Assembly: GCF_013167895.1 (NCBI RefSeq)
Contig: NZ_BLWC01000001.1
Coordinates: 558,001 to 622,000 of the forward strand
Direction: 5' to 3'
DNA from: Streptomyces fulvorobeus
GTDB lineage: Bacteria > Actinomycetota > Actinomycetes > Streptomycetales > Streptomycetaceae
DNA length: 64,000 nt
The translations under genes and the position numbers were made by a program. The notes beneath the pieces were generated by a model. That model ran no database searches. It worked only from the letters and a program-made list of their open reading frames with translations, and was not told the origin of the DNA. Shown piece after piece: positions 8,641 to 17,723 of the stretch (position 1 is its first letter; the number at the start of each line of letters is the position of its first letter).

Positions 8641-9224
8641 GTGCACGGACCTGCGCTGTCCGGCTGGCTGCTGATGGTGTTGTGCGCGGTGGCGGGCGCC
8701 TCCTGCCTGGCGCGTACGCGCGGCGAGACAGGGGAGGTACGCAGAGCGGGCCGCGCGGAAGCGGCGATGGGCTTCGGTATGGCCGCGATGGCGCTGCCCG
8801 CCGCACTGGTCAGACCGCCGGGCTGGGCGTGGGCCGTGTACACGGTGCTGTTCGGCGGTGCGGCGCTGCGTGCCCTGTGGTTCATACGGGGCGGGGGCCA
8901 CCACCTCCCGCACCACGCGCATCATCTCGTCGGCTCGCTGGCGATGGTCTACATGGCGGTGGCCATGGCACCGGGCGCGGGGCGGGCGGCCACGCCGGGC
9001 ACGGTGCGCCGCCGCCCGGCGGGGTCCCTCTGCTGACCGGGCTGCTCCTGGCGTACTACGCCCTCTACGTCCTGGCCTCGGCGGGCCGGCTGATCCCGGT
9101 GCCCGTCGCCGCGGGCGTCGCGGTCGACGGTGGTGACGGGGGCGGCGGAGCGCGGCCCGAGCTGGCGCTCGCCTGCCGGCTGACGATGGGCATAGCCATG
9201 TTCGCGATGCTGCTCACCCTGTGA
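8641..9224 (+). CDS. DUF5134 family membrane protein (frame broken once)
   Basis: The N-terminal part (GTG 8641 to about 8980) encodes hydrophobic helices including LSGWLLMVLCAVAGASCL and a His-rich loop HHLPHHAHHLVGSL. The rest of the same membrane protein continues in the next frame from about 8985 (GGVPLLTGLLLAYYALYVL) to a clean C-terminus ending at 9224. Restoring one G in the run near 8970-8990 gives a ~195-aa DUF5134 protein. The function is unknown; it sits before an M56 peptidase, a pairing common in streptomycetes. Whether the break is real or a sequencing error cannot be decided here. Confidence 0.75.
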
Positions 9225-9309
9225 GACAGGAGGCCCGAGAAGCCGTGGCGTACGTCACTTGCCGGGCGGAGCCGCACCAGGGAGCACACGGCGCTCATAG
9301 GCTGACCAC

Positions 9310-10245
9310 ATGTTGGTCTCCCTCGTGCTGCTGCTGCTCGGTGCGCTGGCCGCCCTCGTGACACCGGGCCTGATGGCACGGGCGCGGTGGCCGGAGCGCG
9401 AGCCGGTGGTGGCCCTGTGGGTGTGGCAGTGCGTCGTGGCCGGGGTGCTGCTGTCGTTCGGCCTCTCCATGATGTTCAGCGCCTCCGCCGCCTGGCAGGC
9501 CGTTCGCGGGCAGGTGTTCGCTCCCGCGCCGCACGCGGTGGTCGAGGCGTACGCCCTCGTGGCGTACGGCCCCTGGTCGGCGGTGATCGCCGTACTGCTG
9601 GCCCTGGGCGGCGCGTGGACGCTGGCCATGCTCGTACGGGAGGTCCGCAGGGCGCGGTCGCGTCGTGCGCGGCGCCGCGAGGAACTGCTGGTCCGCGCGC
9701 CGCTGATGCCCGGCGAGGAGCCCCGTGGCGGGCGGTTGGTGGTGCTGGAGGGTGAGCGCCCCGACGCCTGGTGGCTGCCCGGCGCCGCACCCCGGCTCGT
9801 CGTCACCACGGCCGCTCTCGGCCGCCTGAAGGGCCGCCAGCTCGACGCTCTGCTGGCGCACGAGCAGGGGCACGCGCGGGCCAGGCACGACTGGCTGCTG
9901 CACTGCTCGGGCGCGCTGGCCTCGGGTTTTCCGCGGGTACCGGTCTTCGCCGCGTTCCGTGGGGAGATGCACCGGCTCGTCGAACTCGCCGCCGACGACG
10001 TGGCATCACGCCGTTTCGGCCGGCTCACGACCGCGCTGGCCCTGGTCGGGCTCAACGAGGACCGGGGCGTGTTCGGCCCGTGTCCTTCACCGGACGCCCA
10101 GGTCCCGCTCCGGGTGAACCGCTTGCTGGCGCCCACGGAGCGGCTCACCGCCGGCCGCAAGCTGCGACTGACCGCGGCGGCCACCCTGCTGCCCGCCGTC
10201 CCGCTGCTGGTGGCTTTCGCGCCCGGAATCCGCGCACTGGGATAG
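9310..10245 (+). CDS. M56/M48-like membrane metallopeptidase
   Basis: A 311-aa membrane protein with the zinc-protease motif HEQGH (H184, E185, H188) and a downstream Glu-containing helix (VELAADDVAS) as third ligand. Hydrophobic segments lie at residues ~1-20, 35-55, 85-110 and at the C-terminus. The family includes the BlaR1/MecR1 sensor proteases; here there is no penicillin-binding sensor domain and no BlaI-type repressor next door. It follows the DUF5134 gene after 85 nt and probably acts with it at the membrane. Confidence 0.85.
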   Translation: MLVSLVLLLLGALAALVTPGLMARARWPEREPVVALWVWQCVVAGVLLSFGLSMMFSASAAWQAVRGQVFAPAPHAVVEAYALVAYGPWSAVIAVLLALGGAWTLAMLVREVRRARSRRARRREELLVRAPLMPGEEPRGGRLVVLEGERPDAWWLPGAAPRLVVTTAALGRLKGRQLDALLAHEQGHARARHDWLLHCSGALASGFPRVPVFAAFRGEMHRLVELAADDVASRRFGRLTTALALVGLNEDRGVFGPCPSPDAQVPLRVNRLLAPTERLTAGRKLRLTAAATLLPAVPLLVAFAPGIRALG

Positions 10246-10279
10246 CCGGTCGCGGCGTACGTCGGCGAGTATCACCCCC

Positions 10280-11025
10280 ATGCGCCTGATGAACCCCCAC
10301 ACCTCTCCCCCGCCCACGACCACCGCGCCGACCCTCGCCTCGTACGGGCGGGCACCGTCTGCACGGCCCTGGCGGTGGTGCTCGTGGCTCTCGTCGCGGC
10401 GAGCTGGTCGCCGCTCATGTCGGTGGACCGCACCATCGCCGACACCCTGCACCGCAGTGCCGTGACGGAACCGGGACTCGTACACCTCAACCGCGTGCTG
10501 ACGGACTGGGTGTGGGACCCCTGGACGATGCGGGCCCTGATCGCGGTGACGGTCCTCGCCCTGTGGTGGCGCGGCGCCCGGTCGCTCGCCGCCTGGGTGG
10601 CCGTCACGAGCGTGCTCTCCGCCCTCGTGCAGCAGGGGCTCAAAGCCGCCATCGGCCGGGACAGGCCCCAGTGGCCGGACCCGGTGGACTCCGCGCACTA
10701 CGCCGCCTTCCCGTCCGGTCACGTGATGACCACGGTGGTGACCTGCGCCCTCATGCTGTGGCTGCTGCGGCTGAACGGAATCACGCCGCTCTGGTGGCGG
10801 GCGGCACTGACGGCCGCCGTCGTCTCGGTCGTCGGCGTCGGCTTCACACGGATCTATCTCGGCGTCCACTGGATGACGGATGTGGTGGGCGGCACACTGC
10901 TGGGCGCGGCGGTGGCCACGTTCGCGATCGTCGGCTACCCGGTGTTCCAGACCCGTACGGGCGCCGAGGACCGGGAGCGAGGGGTGGTCGCCGCACCCCG
11001 GGGGAGCAATGGAAACCAGCCATAA
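10280..11025 (+). CDS. PAP2 superfamily phosphatase (N-terminal frame uncertain)
   Basis: A polytopic membrane phosphatase with the three PAP2 motifs: KAAIGRDRP, then FPSGHVM, then TRIYLGVHWMTDV. It likely acts on undecaprenyl-pyrophosphate or a lipid phosphate. The first start in the main frame is a GTG at 10375, inside the first helix. A plausible ATG at 10280 is in the frame one base ahead, and inserting one C in the CCCCC run near 10310 joins the two. The gene therefore probably begins at 10280 with a missing base. It lies 35 nt after the M56 peptidase, in the same orientation. Confidence 0.8.
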
Positions 11026-11107
11026 ACCGGGCCGGCGTGGAGATGTGAGGGATATCCCCGTCGCACAATGTGTCGGATTGTCGGACGGGGGTCGTAGCCT
11101 TGTGCCC

Positions 11108-11287
11108 ATGTCCACCTCTTCGACCCCGTCCGGTTCCGTGCGTTCCGCCTCCGTCGTCAATGCGGCGATTCGCGACCTGTGGCAGAGCTCGGGCGGCTAC
11201 CTGTCCCCTGAGGACGAGGCCGAGTACCAGCGACTGCTGGTGGAGTGGGCCACGGCCGCGGGGACGAGCGTGCGTTCCGCAGCCTGA
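11108..11287 (+). CDS. Small hypothetical protein (59 aa)
   Basis: A 59-aa soluble protein with a Ser/Thr-rich start and a helical second half (AAIRDLWQSSGGYLSPEDEAEY). There is no membrane segment or known motif. It has no clear Shine-Dalgarno, so the transcript may be leaderless. Codon use looks coding, and it is followed after 50 nt by a GNAT gene on the same strand. The function is unknown. Confidence 0.6.
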   Translation: MSTSSTPSGSVRSASVVNAAIRDLWQSSGGYLSPEDEAEYQRLLVEWATAAGTSVRSAA

Positions 11288-11337
11288 CGGAGGCGAAAGC
11301 TCCGAACGCACCCGGCGGGCTGTGCGATGCTCCCGGC

Positions 11338-11835
11338 ATGACCGACCGCCCCGCAGTGCTCATCCACCGTCTGTCCGGCCGGGACCTCTCCCCCGCCGAT
11401 GGGCTCCCCCCGCTGCTGACCGCGTACCACCTGTGCACGGAGGCCGGGAAGGGCCGGGCCGTCGACCGGGTCGAGGCGCTGCCCGCGCGCTACCGCGCGG
11501 AGATCCTCTCGCCGAGCAGCGCCTTCGCCGACGATGTCGTCGTGATCGCCAGGAGCGAGGGCGCGTCGGTCGGCTGCCTTGTGGTGACCGCTCCGGTGGG
11601 CGGGCGGACCGAGATCAAACGCCTGTGGGTGGAGCCCGCGGTGCGGGGCGCCGGGGTGGCTTCCGCACTGGTCGGCTGCGCGCTGGACCACGCGGCGCAG
11701 ACCGGCGCGACTCCGGTGGCGCTCTCCGTCTGGAACTGGCGCCCGGAAGCCATCGCGCTCTACGAACGGCTCGGCTTCGGAGTGGTCGGCTCCTGGGACG
11801 CGCGGGACGGCCTCGTCCGCATGGAACGCGCCTGA
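11338..11835 (+). CDS. GNAT family N-acetyltransferase
   Basis: A 165-aa acetyltransferase. The acetyl-CoA motif is KRLWVEPAVRGAGVASALV, and the C-terminal part has ALYERLGFGVVGSWDAR, the usual beta-bulge and Tyr region. The ATG at 11338 (MTDRPAVLIHR) is preferred to a GTG at 11245, which would overlap the previous gene. A strong hairpin terminator follows at 11873. Confidence 0.85.
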   Translation: MTDRPAVLIHRLSGRDLSPADGLPPLLTAYHLCTEAGKGRAVDRVEALPARYRAEILSPSSAFADDVVVIARSEGASVGCLVVTAPVGGRTEIKRLWVEPAVRGAGVASALVGCALDHAAQTGATPVALSVWNWRPEAIALYERLGFGVVGSWDARDGLVRMERA

Positions 11836-11872
11836 TCCGGTGGTCCCCGCCGGACCTCGGGCAGGCGTACGC

Positions 11873-11908
11873 CGAGCCGGCCGGACCCGTGCGGGTCCGG
11901 CCGGCTCG
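11873..11908. terminator. Bidirectional intrinsic hairpin
   Basis: A perfect 16-bp stem (CGAGCCGGCCGGACCC paired with its complement) around a GTGC loop lies between the convergent GNAT gene (stop 11835) and the LVIVD gene (stop 11961). No U-tract follows, as is usual in streptomycetes. Confidence 0.85.
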
Positions 11909-11960
11909 CGGGAACGGTGGCGTCCCCGGGTGGTCGTCGGTCAGGCGGTGAGCCGACGGC

Positions 11961-13449
11961 CTAGCGGTCGAAGTAGTCCGGCTGCGTCTGCACGTTGAGC
12001 TCGGACATCCGCACCTTCTTCGCCGGGTCGGTCCGCCGGTCGTCGATCCTCAGCACATCGAAGCCCTTGGCGATGTCGTTGCTGTAGATGTGACCGTTGT
12101 AGTAGTACGCGGACCACGGACCGGCCGTGGTGACCCTGTCCAGGGTGACCGGGCCGCGCTCGAAGAAGGCGATCTCCTTCGGCGCCGCGGAGTTGGTGAA
12201 GTCCCACACCGAGATGCCGCCCTGGTACCACGCCTGGACCATCAGGTCGCGGCCCTTGACCGGGATGATCGAACCGTTGTGGGCGACGCAGACCTCGGCG
12301 TCGGCCTGGTGGCGGTCGATCTTGAAGTAGCTGCGGAAGACCAGCTTGCGGTGGTCGCCGCGGCCCACGATGTCGTAGATGCCGTCGGCGCCGCGCTTGG
12401 GCCCGATGGCCTCGTTGCAGGTCGCCGCGCCGCCGCCGCCGAGCTCGTCGGTGAAGACGACCTTGTCGGCATCCTGGTTGAAGGTCGCCGAGTGCCAGAA
12501 CGCGAAGTTCACGTTGTCCTGGACACGGTGGATGATCTTCGGCTTCTCCGGGTTCTCGATGGAGAACAGCAGACCGTCACCCATGCAGGCTCCGGCGGCG
12601 AGGTCCTTCGAGGGCAGCACGGTGATGTCGTGGCAGCCGGTCGTCTCGAAGACGCCCGGGTTGGTCGTCCCGCCCGGGTTCCCGCCGTCCGGGAAGAGCA
12701 CCGGGAAGTTCACGATCCGGGCCTTCTCGGGGCGTTGCGCGGCACCTTGATGACGGAGATCCCGTCATGCGGCGGCTGGCAGTCGGGGAACGCCGCGTTC
12801 GGCGAGTACGAGGAGACGTACACGTACACGTTCGAACGCTCGGGACGAGCGTGTGGGTGTGCGAACCGCACGCGGTCTCGACAGCGGCGACGTACTGCGG
12901 GTTCTTCTTGTCGCTGATGTCGAAGATCTTCATGCCCTCCCAGGAGGACTTCTCCGTGGCGGGCTGAGAGGTGCTCGCACACGAGTCGTCGCTGCGCGAG
13001 GAGTCGGTGGACAGGAAGAGCAGGTCACCGGAGACCGTGATGTCGTTCTGCCCGCCGGGGCAGAGCACCTGCGCGACGGTCTTCGGGGACGACGGCTTGC
13101 TGATGTCGTAGATCACGAAGCCGTCGTAGTTGCCGGAGAACGCGTACTTCCCCTGGAACGCCAGGTCGGAGTTGGTGCCCTGGAGGGCGTCCTTCGGCAC
13201 GTTGGCGAGGTGCTTGATGTTCGGGCTGTGGACGATCTCGTCCACGCCGGGTATCTCGCCGCTGCGTATCGCAGCCTCGGCCTCGGCCTCCTGGCCGGCG
13301 GAGACCCCCTTGCGGGTGGTAGGAGCATCACCGGGATCGGGCGTCGCGACGGCGGTTCCGGCGGTCAGCAGTGTGGCGAAGAGCCCGGCCGCGGCTGCTG
13401 CCACACCCAGACGTCTGCGCCGCACGCGGGTGGTGTGCAACGAAGTCAC
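11961..13449 (-). CDS. Secreted LVIVD repeat beta-propeller protein (frame broken twice)
   Basis: Three successive frames encode one protein: a Sec signal peptide (residues ~1-35, AAAAGLFATLLTAGTAVA), LVIVD-type repeats such as YAFSGNYDGFVIYDISKPS and MKIFDISDKKNPQYV, then the C-terminal repeats from IVNFPVLFPDGGNPGG to QTQPDYFDR. The breaks are near 12850 (SHTHTLVP to ERSNVYVYVSS) and near 12730 (IKVPRNAP to EKARIVNF). Each is repaired by one extra C in a C run. The restored length is about 495 aa. It is divergent from the DUF305 lipoprotein. The ligand or enzymatic role is unknown. Confidence 0.85.
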
Positions 13450-13466
13450 TGTGTCCTCCCTAGTAT

Positions 13467-13484
13467 CCGTTCATGGGTGAACGG
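13467..13484. promoter_or_regulatory. Palindrome upstream of the LVIVD gene
   Basis: CCGTTCA-TGGG-TGAACGG, a perfect 7-bp dyad 18 nt upstream of the LVIVD start codon and partly repeated by the following GGTTCACGG. It may be an operator or a 5'-leader hairpin; it lies in the 180-nt region shared with the divergent DUF305 gene. Confidence 0.4.
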
Positions 13485-13629
13485 GTTCACGGACCCCGGC
13501 AGTATCGTCCCTTCCATGTGCACATCAACAGATGGCAACAGAGACGTAATGAAAGTTTTTGATCATCGTCCTGTGGAAGCGTGTGAGGACGGTGTGCAGC
13601 AAACCCGTATGGCACAGGAGGTCGCCTTG

Positions 13630-14295
13630 TTGATTCGCCATCAGACCAGACGCAAGCGCGCAGCCGCTCTTGCGACGGCGGTCACCGCCGCGGTGTTCGC
13701 CCTCGGAGCCTGCGACTCCGGCGGCGGGGACGAGAAGGCCAACTCCGGTGCGGACAAGGGCCCTTCGATCGTGGCGCCCGGAAAACCGGGTGAGCCGGCC
13801 CGGCAGCTCTCCGCCGACGAAGCCCGCGAGGAGGCCGTGCCGCCGGCCCCCAACTCCGCCGACTTCCGCTACGCGCGGATGATGATCCAGCACCATTCAC
13901 AGGCGCTGGTGATGACAGGTCTCGTCGCCGACCGCGCCGGCTCCTCCACCGTCAAGCGGTTCGCGGATCGCATCGCATCAGGCCAGAAGCCTGAAATCGC
14001 CGCGATGGAAGGTTGGCTGAAAAACAACGGTGGGGACAAGCGCAAGCGGTCCCACGACCACTCGCGGATGCCCGGCATGGCGACGGAGGCCCAACTCGAC
14101 GAGCTGCGCGCCGCCCGCGGCCGGGACTTCGACGAGCGCTTCCTGAAGCTGATGATCACCCACCACCAGGGGGCGGTCACCATGGCGACCGAGGTGCTCT
14201 CCGAGGGCAACAACGTGCCCGTGGAGGAGATGGCGACCGATGTCGTCGCGCAGCAGACGGTGGAGATCGACCGCATGCGCGACCTCCTGAGGTGA
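13630..14295 (+). CDS. DUF305 domain lipoprotein
   Basis: About 221 aa. The start is set by a perfect AGGAGG at 13616-13621, eight nt before TTG at 13630; upstream ATGs at 13549 and 13609 are less likely because they precede this site. A lipoprotein signal peptide ends in the lipobox LGAC, followed by a Gly/Asp-rich linker. The DUF305 domain has two ferritin-like His-rich helices, MMIQHHSQALVM and LMITHHQGAVTMA, with MPGM between. Members are linked to metal handling and extracytoplasmic redox stress. It is divergent from the LVIVD gene, with which it may work. Confidence 0.85.
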   Translation: MIRHQTRRKRAAALATAVTAAVFALGACDSGGGDEKANSGADKGPSIVAPGKPGEPARQLSADEAREEAVPPAPNSADFRYARMMIQHHSQALVMTGLVADRAGSSTVKRFADRIASGQKPEIAAMEGWLKNNGGDKRKRSHDHSRMPGMATEAQLDELRAARGRDFDERFLKLMITHHQGAVTMATEVLSEGNNVPVEEMATDVVAQQTVEIDRMRDLLR

Positions 14296-14519
14296 CGGAC
14301 GCGGGGCCGGGCCCGGCGGCGCAAGCCGGTCCCGCTCCGCTCCCGCGATCCGCGCGGCGGCGGGATGCTGGAGACAGCCCCGGTCGCCTGGGACGGCTCG
14401 CCGGCGATCGAGCGAGCCGAGGCGGCGCTCGGGCGGTCCCTTGGGCGCGGGCAAGTGAAGATCCCCGACCGGGACGGTAAGCCGCCGGGGACGGCGGACC
14501 CCGAGAGGGCCCGCGGCCG

Positions 14520-14918
14520 TCAGCCCGGTGTGGGCAGGCCCGCCGCGAGGCGTTCCGCCTGGCGGTCCGAGGCCGCCAGCACGGTGGCGAGCAGCCCTGG
14601 GAAGAGCGCGTCCAGGTCCTCCGTCCGCAGGCCGCTCACCTTGGCGGTGCCCCGGTACGTCTGGTGGATGACACCGCTCTCACGCAGCACCCGGAAGTGG
14701 TGCGTGGTGGTGGACTTGGAGACCGGCAGGTCGAAGGTGGAGCAGGCGAGGTGGTCCGTGGTGTCCGCCAGTTGCCGCACGATACGCAGCCGTACCGGAT
14801 CGGCGAGGGCGTGCAGGACGCCTTCGATCCGGATCTCCGCGAGGGCGGGATGGGCAAGCGCGCGTGGGCCGGCGGCGGGGTCGGTGGTGGCGCTTGCGGG
14901 GGTCACGGTGGGCTCCAC
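14520..14918 (-). CDS. ArsR-family winged-helix repressor
   Basis: A 132-aa regulator. The winged helix spans residues ~30-100: EGVLHALADPVRLRIVRQL, then a recognition helix in STTTHHFRVLRESGVI, then the wing YRGTAKVSGLR. No Cys metal-binding box (CxC) is present, so it probably senses an organic or redox signal rather than a metal. A TACGA-N6-TCGTA site overlaps its own promoter (14940-14955), and three related sites precede the Old Yellow Enzyme gene, so it probably represses both. The start is a GTG at 14918. Confidence 0.85.
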   Translation of the reverse strand: MEPTVTPASATTDPAAGPRALAHPALAEIRIEGVLHALADPVRLRIVRQLADTTDHLACSTFDLPVSKSTTTHHFRVLRESGVIHQTYRGTAKVSGLRTEDLDALFPGLLATVLAASDRQAERLAAGLPTPG

Positions 14919-14939
14919 TTCGTCCAGGGGGCCTCATTG

Positions 14940-14955
14940 TACGAGAGCCGTCGTA
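14940..14955. promoter_or_regulatory. ArsR-type operator at arsR promoter
   Basis: TACGA-GAGCCG-TCGTA, an exact 5-6-5 dyad 22 nt upstream of the arsR GTG. The same arrangement occurs in three tandem sites at 16957-17006, and the 11-mer TTGTACGAGAG is shared exactly between the two places. Confidence 0.75.
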
Positions 14956-14994
14956 TTTCGGGGTACGGGAGGCAGGCCGTTCCCCGAACGGTCC

Positions 14995-15735
14995 TCAGCT
15001 CTCCCGCCCGGCCACCACCAGCCGGGCCCGGGGGCTTCCGTCGGGGCGGCTGCCCAGCTCCGGCAGCGGCAGCAGCCCCGCGGTGAACCCGGCCCCGGCC
15101 AGGTCGTCGAGCACGTCGCGGAGCGGGAAGGTCCGGTAGTACATGACGAACGTGGGCCGCCACAGCGCGTTGCGCACCCGCATGGCCCCGTCGAAGCCCA
15201 GGAAGGACCAGTACGCCTTCGAGCCGACCGGGGGCGGAGCTCCCACCGGGAAGACGAACCGGCCGCCCGGCCGCAGCGAGGCGTACACCTGCGCGAAGAG
15301 GGCAGGCCGCTCCCGGGGCAGGAAGTGGCCGAACGCACCGAGGCTGAGGGCCACGTCGAAGGCGCGCGCGAAGGGCAGGGCGAGTGCGTCGGCGCGGACC
15401 CAGCCCACCGCTGGCCCGGCTGCCGGCCCGTCCTGGCCGGCCAGGGCGGACCGTCCCACGGCCAGCATGCCCGCGCTGAAGTCGACACCCGTGACCCGCT
15501 CGCCGCACACCTGCCGCAGGACGCTCACGCCCGCCCCCGTGCCGCAGCAGACGTCGAGTCCCGAGTCGAACGGTCCCAGCGGCCGGAGCGCCCGCGTGAC
15601 CGCGTCGAGCACCCTGTCCGGGGTCCGGTAGGGCGTCAGGTCGAACTTGGGGGCGAGCAGGTCGTATCCGCGCTCGATGGACGAGAGCGCCTGAACGGCC
15701 AGTTCGCGGAGGGTGGGGCCCTGTGGGGTGGACAT
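14995..15735 (-). CDS. Class I SAM-dependent methyltransferase
   Basis: A 246-aa Rossmann-fold methyltransferase. Motif I is GLDVCCGTGAGVSVLR (residues ~58-73), then VTGVDFSAGMLAVG with the acidic motif II residue, and SLGAFGHFLPRE as motif IV. The substrate is unknown. It lies between the ArsR regulator and the Old Yellow Enzyme on the same strand, with gaps of 76 nt and 47 nt, so it may be read with the oxidoreductase from the operator-controlled promoter. Confidence 0.85.
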   Translation of the reverse strand: MSTPQGPTLRELAVQALSSIERGYDLLAPKFDLTPYRTPDRVLDAVTRALRPLGPFDSGLDVCCGTGAGVSVLRQVCGERVTGVDFSAGMLAVGRSALAGQDGPAAGPAVGWVRADALALPFARAFDVALSLGAFGHFLPRERPALFAQVYASLRPGGRFVFPVGAPPPVGSKAYWSFLGFDGAMRVRNALWRPTFVMYYRTFPLRDVLDDLAGAGFTAGLLPLPELGSRPDGSPRARLVVAGRES

Positions 15736-15782
15736 CGCGGACCAGCGTACCCACAGAGGCCCCGGCCCGGCGGGGCGCCGGG

Positions 15783-16892
15783 TCAGACCGCCCAGCCGTA
15801 CTGCTCGGGCACCGGCACCGTCGCGCCGCCCAGTTCGCGTGCGGCGTCGCGTGCGAAGTAGGGGTTGCGCAGCAGCTCCCTGCCGAGCAGCACGGCGTCC
15901 GCCCGCTGGTCGGTGACGATCTTCTCGGCCTGCACCGGGTCGGTGATCAGGCCGACCGCCGCCACCGGCAGGCCCACCTCGGTGCGGACACGCTCGGCGA
16001 ACGGCACCTGGTAGCCGGGGCCGACGGGGATGCTCGCCCGGGGCGCCAACCCGCCCGTCGAGACGTCGAGCAGGTCGACTCCGTGCGCCCGCAGCTCATG
16101 GGCCAGGCGGACCGTCTCGTCGGCCGTCCAGCCGTCCCGCTCGTCGTCCGCGTTCTCCGTGAGCCAGTCGGTGGCGGAGATGCGGAAGAACAGCGGGAGC
16201 TCGTCGGGCCACACGGCGCGCACCGCGTCGACGACCTGCAGGGCGAAGCGGATGCGGTTCTCGAAGGAGCCGCCGTAGGCGTCGGTGCGCCGGTTGCTGT
16301 GCGGGGAGAGGAACTGGCCGATCAGATAACCGTGCGCACCGTGGATCTCCGCGACCTCGAAGCCCGCCGCCAGCGCCCGCCGGGCGGCGTCGGCGAACTG
16401 CTCGACGATCTCACCGATCTCGTCCACGGTCAGCTCGCGGGGAGCCGGGCGGTCGTCGTCGTACGCGGCGGGGCTGGGAGCGACGGGCAGCCAGCCCTCA
16501 CCGCCCGGGGCACCGGCCTCGATCGGGCCGCCGCCGCGCCAGGGGCGCTCGGTGGACGCCTTGCGTCCGGCGTGCGCCAGCTGGATGCCCGGGACGCTCC
16601 CCTGAGCGGCGAGGAAGGCGGTGATGCGGCGGAACGCCTCGACCTGGGTGTCGTTCCAGAGGCCCAGGTCGGCCGGGCTGATGCGGCCTTCCGGGCTGAC
16701 CGCCGTGGCCTCCACGAGGACGAGGCCGGTGCCTCCGGCGGCGCGGGCCGCGTAGTGGGAGAAGTGCCAGTCGTTGGCGACCCCGGCGTTCGGCCCGAAG
16801 ACCTCCGCGCTGTACTGGCACATGGGTGACATCCAGACGCGGTTGGGAATGGTCAGCGATCGCAGGACGTAGGGCTCGAAGAGGGCGCTCAC
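15783..16892 (-). CDS. NADH:flavin oxidoreductase (Old Yellow Enzyme, YqjM-like)
   Basis: A 369-aa FMN-dependent ene-reductase. The N-terminus LFEPYVLRSLTIPNRVWMSP is typical, with the YqjM-class redox-tuning Cys in SPMCQY, the substrate-binding motif QLAHAGRKAS, and HGAHGYLIGQFLSPHSNRR. These enzymes reduce alpha,beta-unsaturated carbonyls, quinones or nitro compounds with NADPH. The GTG at 16892 (preceded by GGAG) gives the normal length; the longer open frame upstream crosses the operators. Three operators at 16957-17006 imply tight control by the nearby ArsR protein. Confidence 0.92.
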   Translation of the reverse strand: MSALFEPYVLRSLTIPNRVWMSPMCQYSAEVFGPNAGVANDWHFSHYAARAAGGTGLVLVEATAVSPEGRISPADLGLWNDTQVEAFRRITAFLAAQGSVPGIQLAHAGRKASTERPWRGGGPIEAGAPGGEGWLPVAPSPAAYDDDRPAPRELTVDEIGEIVEQFADAARRALAAGFEVAEIHGAHGYLIGQFLSPHSNRRTDAYGGSFENRIRFALQVVDAVRAVWPDELPLFFRISATDWLTENADDERDGWTADETVRLAHELRAHGVDLLDVSTGGLAPRASIPVGPGYQVPFAERVRTEVGLPVAAVGLITDPVQAEKIVTDQRADAVLLGRELLRNPYFARDAARELGGATVPVPEQYGWAV

Positions 16893-16956
16893 GACAGACT
16901 CCGTTTCACCTGATGCGACGGGCACGGCTGACGCGGCGGATCGGCGCCGCGCCTTG

Positions 16957-17006
16957 TACGAGAGATACCGTACTACGACGATCGTCGAATTACGAAACCT
17001 CTCGTA
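16957..17006. promoter_or_regulatory. Three tandem ArsR-type operators
   Basis: Three 16-bp dyads stand in a row with one base between: TACGAGAGATACCGTA (16957-16972), TACGACGATCGTCGAA (16974-16989) and TACGAAACCTCTCGTA (16991-17006). All fit TACGA-N6-TCGTA with at most one mismatch. The period is 17 bp. They lie 65-114 nt upstream of the oxidoreductase GTG and match the single site at the arsR promoter. Confidence 0.75.
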
Positions 17007-17049
17007 CAACCGCTGCCCTGCCGGGCCTCGCCCTGTCCGCTCCCGCCGT

Positions 17050-17441
17050 TCAGTCCTCTGATCGCCTGCGGTACCGCAGGGTGATGGCCGCGTCGGCCGC
17101 GTACGCCTGGGTCCAGCTCCGCCCCGCACCCGACCGCCAGGTCACGTGGGCACTCGCTCCGTCGTTCCTGACGTGGTCCACCGTCATGAGCCGGTCCCCG
17201 TCCCGCACGTCCCCCGGCGCAGCTCGTGCGCCGCGACGGTGACCGGGTCCGCCGACGACAGCCGCTCCGCGTCCTCGGCGGCCCGGACGAGCGCGGCGGC
17301 CAGCTCCCGGGCCGCCGCCGGGGTGCAGCTCCAGGAGAGCCCTTCCGGGCGGGCCGCGAAGCGGACCCCCACCCTGAGCGCACCCGGAACCACCTCGACG
17401 GGGATCCGGCGCCCTTCGGTGTCGTCGATCTCGATACTCAT
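17050..17441 (-). CDS. Hypothetical protein (frame broken once)
   Basis: The ATG at 17441 starts MSIEIDDTEGRRIPVEVV and runs to VTVAAHELRRG. The coherent continuation, DVRDGDRLMTVDHVRNDGAS to a C-terminus LRYRRRSED, is in the next frame. One extra G in the GGGGG run near 17215 joins them into a ~130-aa protein. There are no membrane segments or motifs I recognise. It is oriented away from the sialidase-like gene and ends 157 nt before the Old Yellow Enzyme start. Confidence 0.6.
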
Positions 17442-17723
17442 GGCTTTCCCCTCCTCGCCCGGCTCTCGACCATAGCCGTGACCTGCGGGGACCACGGCGG
17501 GCGGGCTTCGGTGCGCAGCAGCGCCGCGGTGGCACGCGGCAGGAGCCTCCGTGCGGACGGCCTCCCCGGTCCCGGCCCCGCGCCACCGGCTGCCCTGTGC
17601 CGCTCCGGATTGCCGCCTTCGCCGCTTCCACCTGCGGTGACACCGCGTCTACGCGCCACTGTCAGTGGCCGGGTGCAGACTGACCCGTATCCGACTCAAC
17701 GGCGCTTCGGGAAGGTCTTCGTC

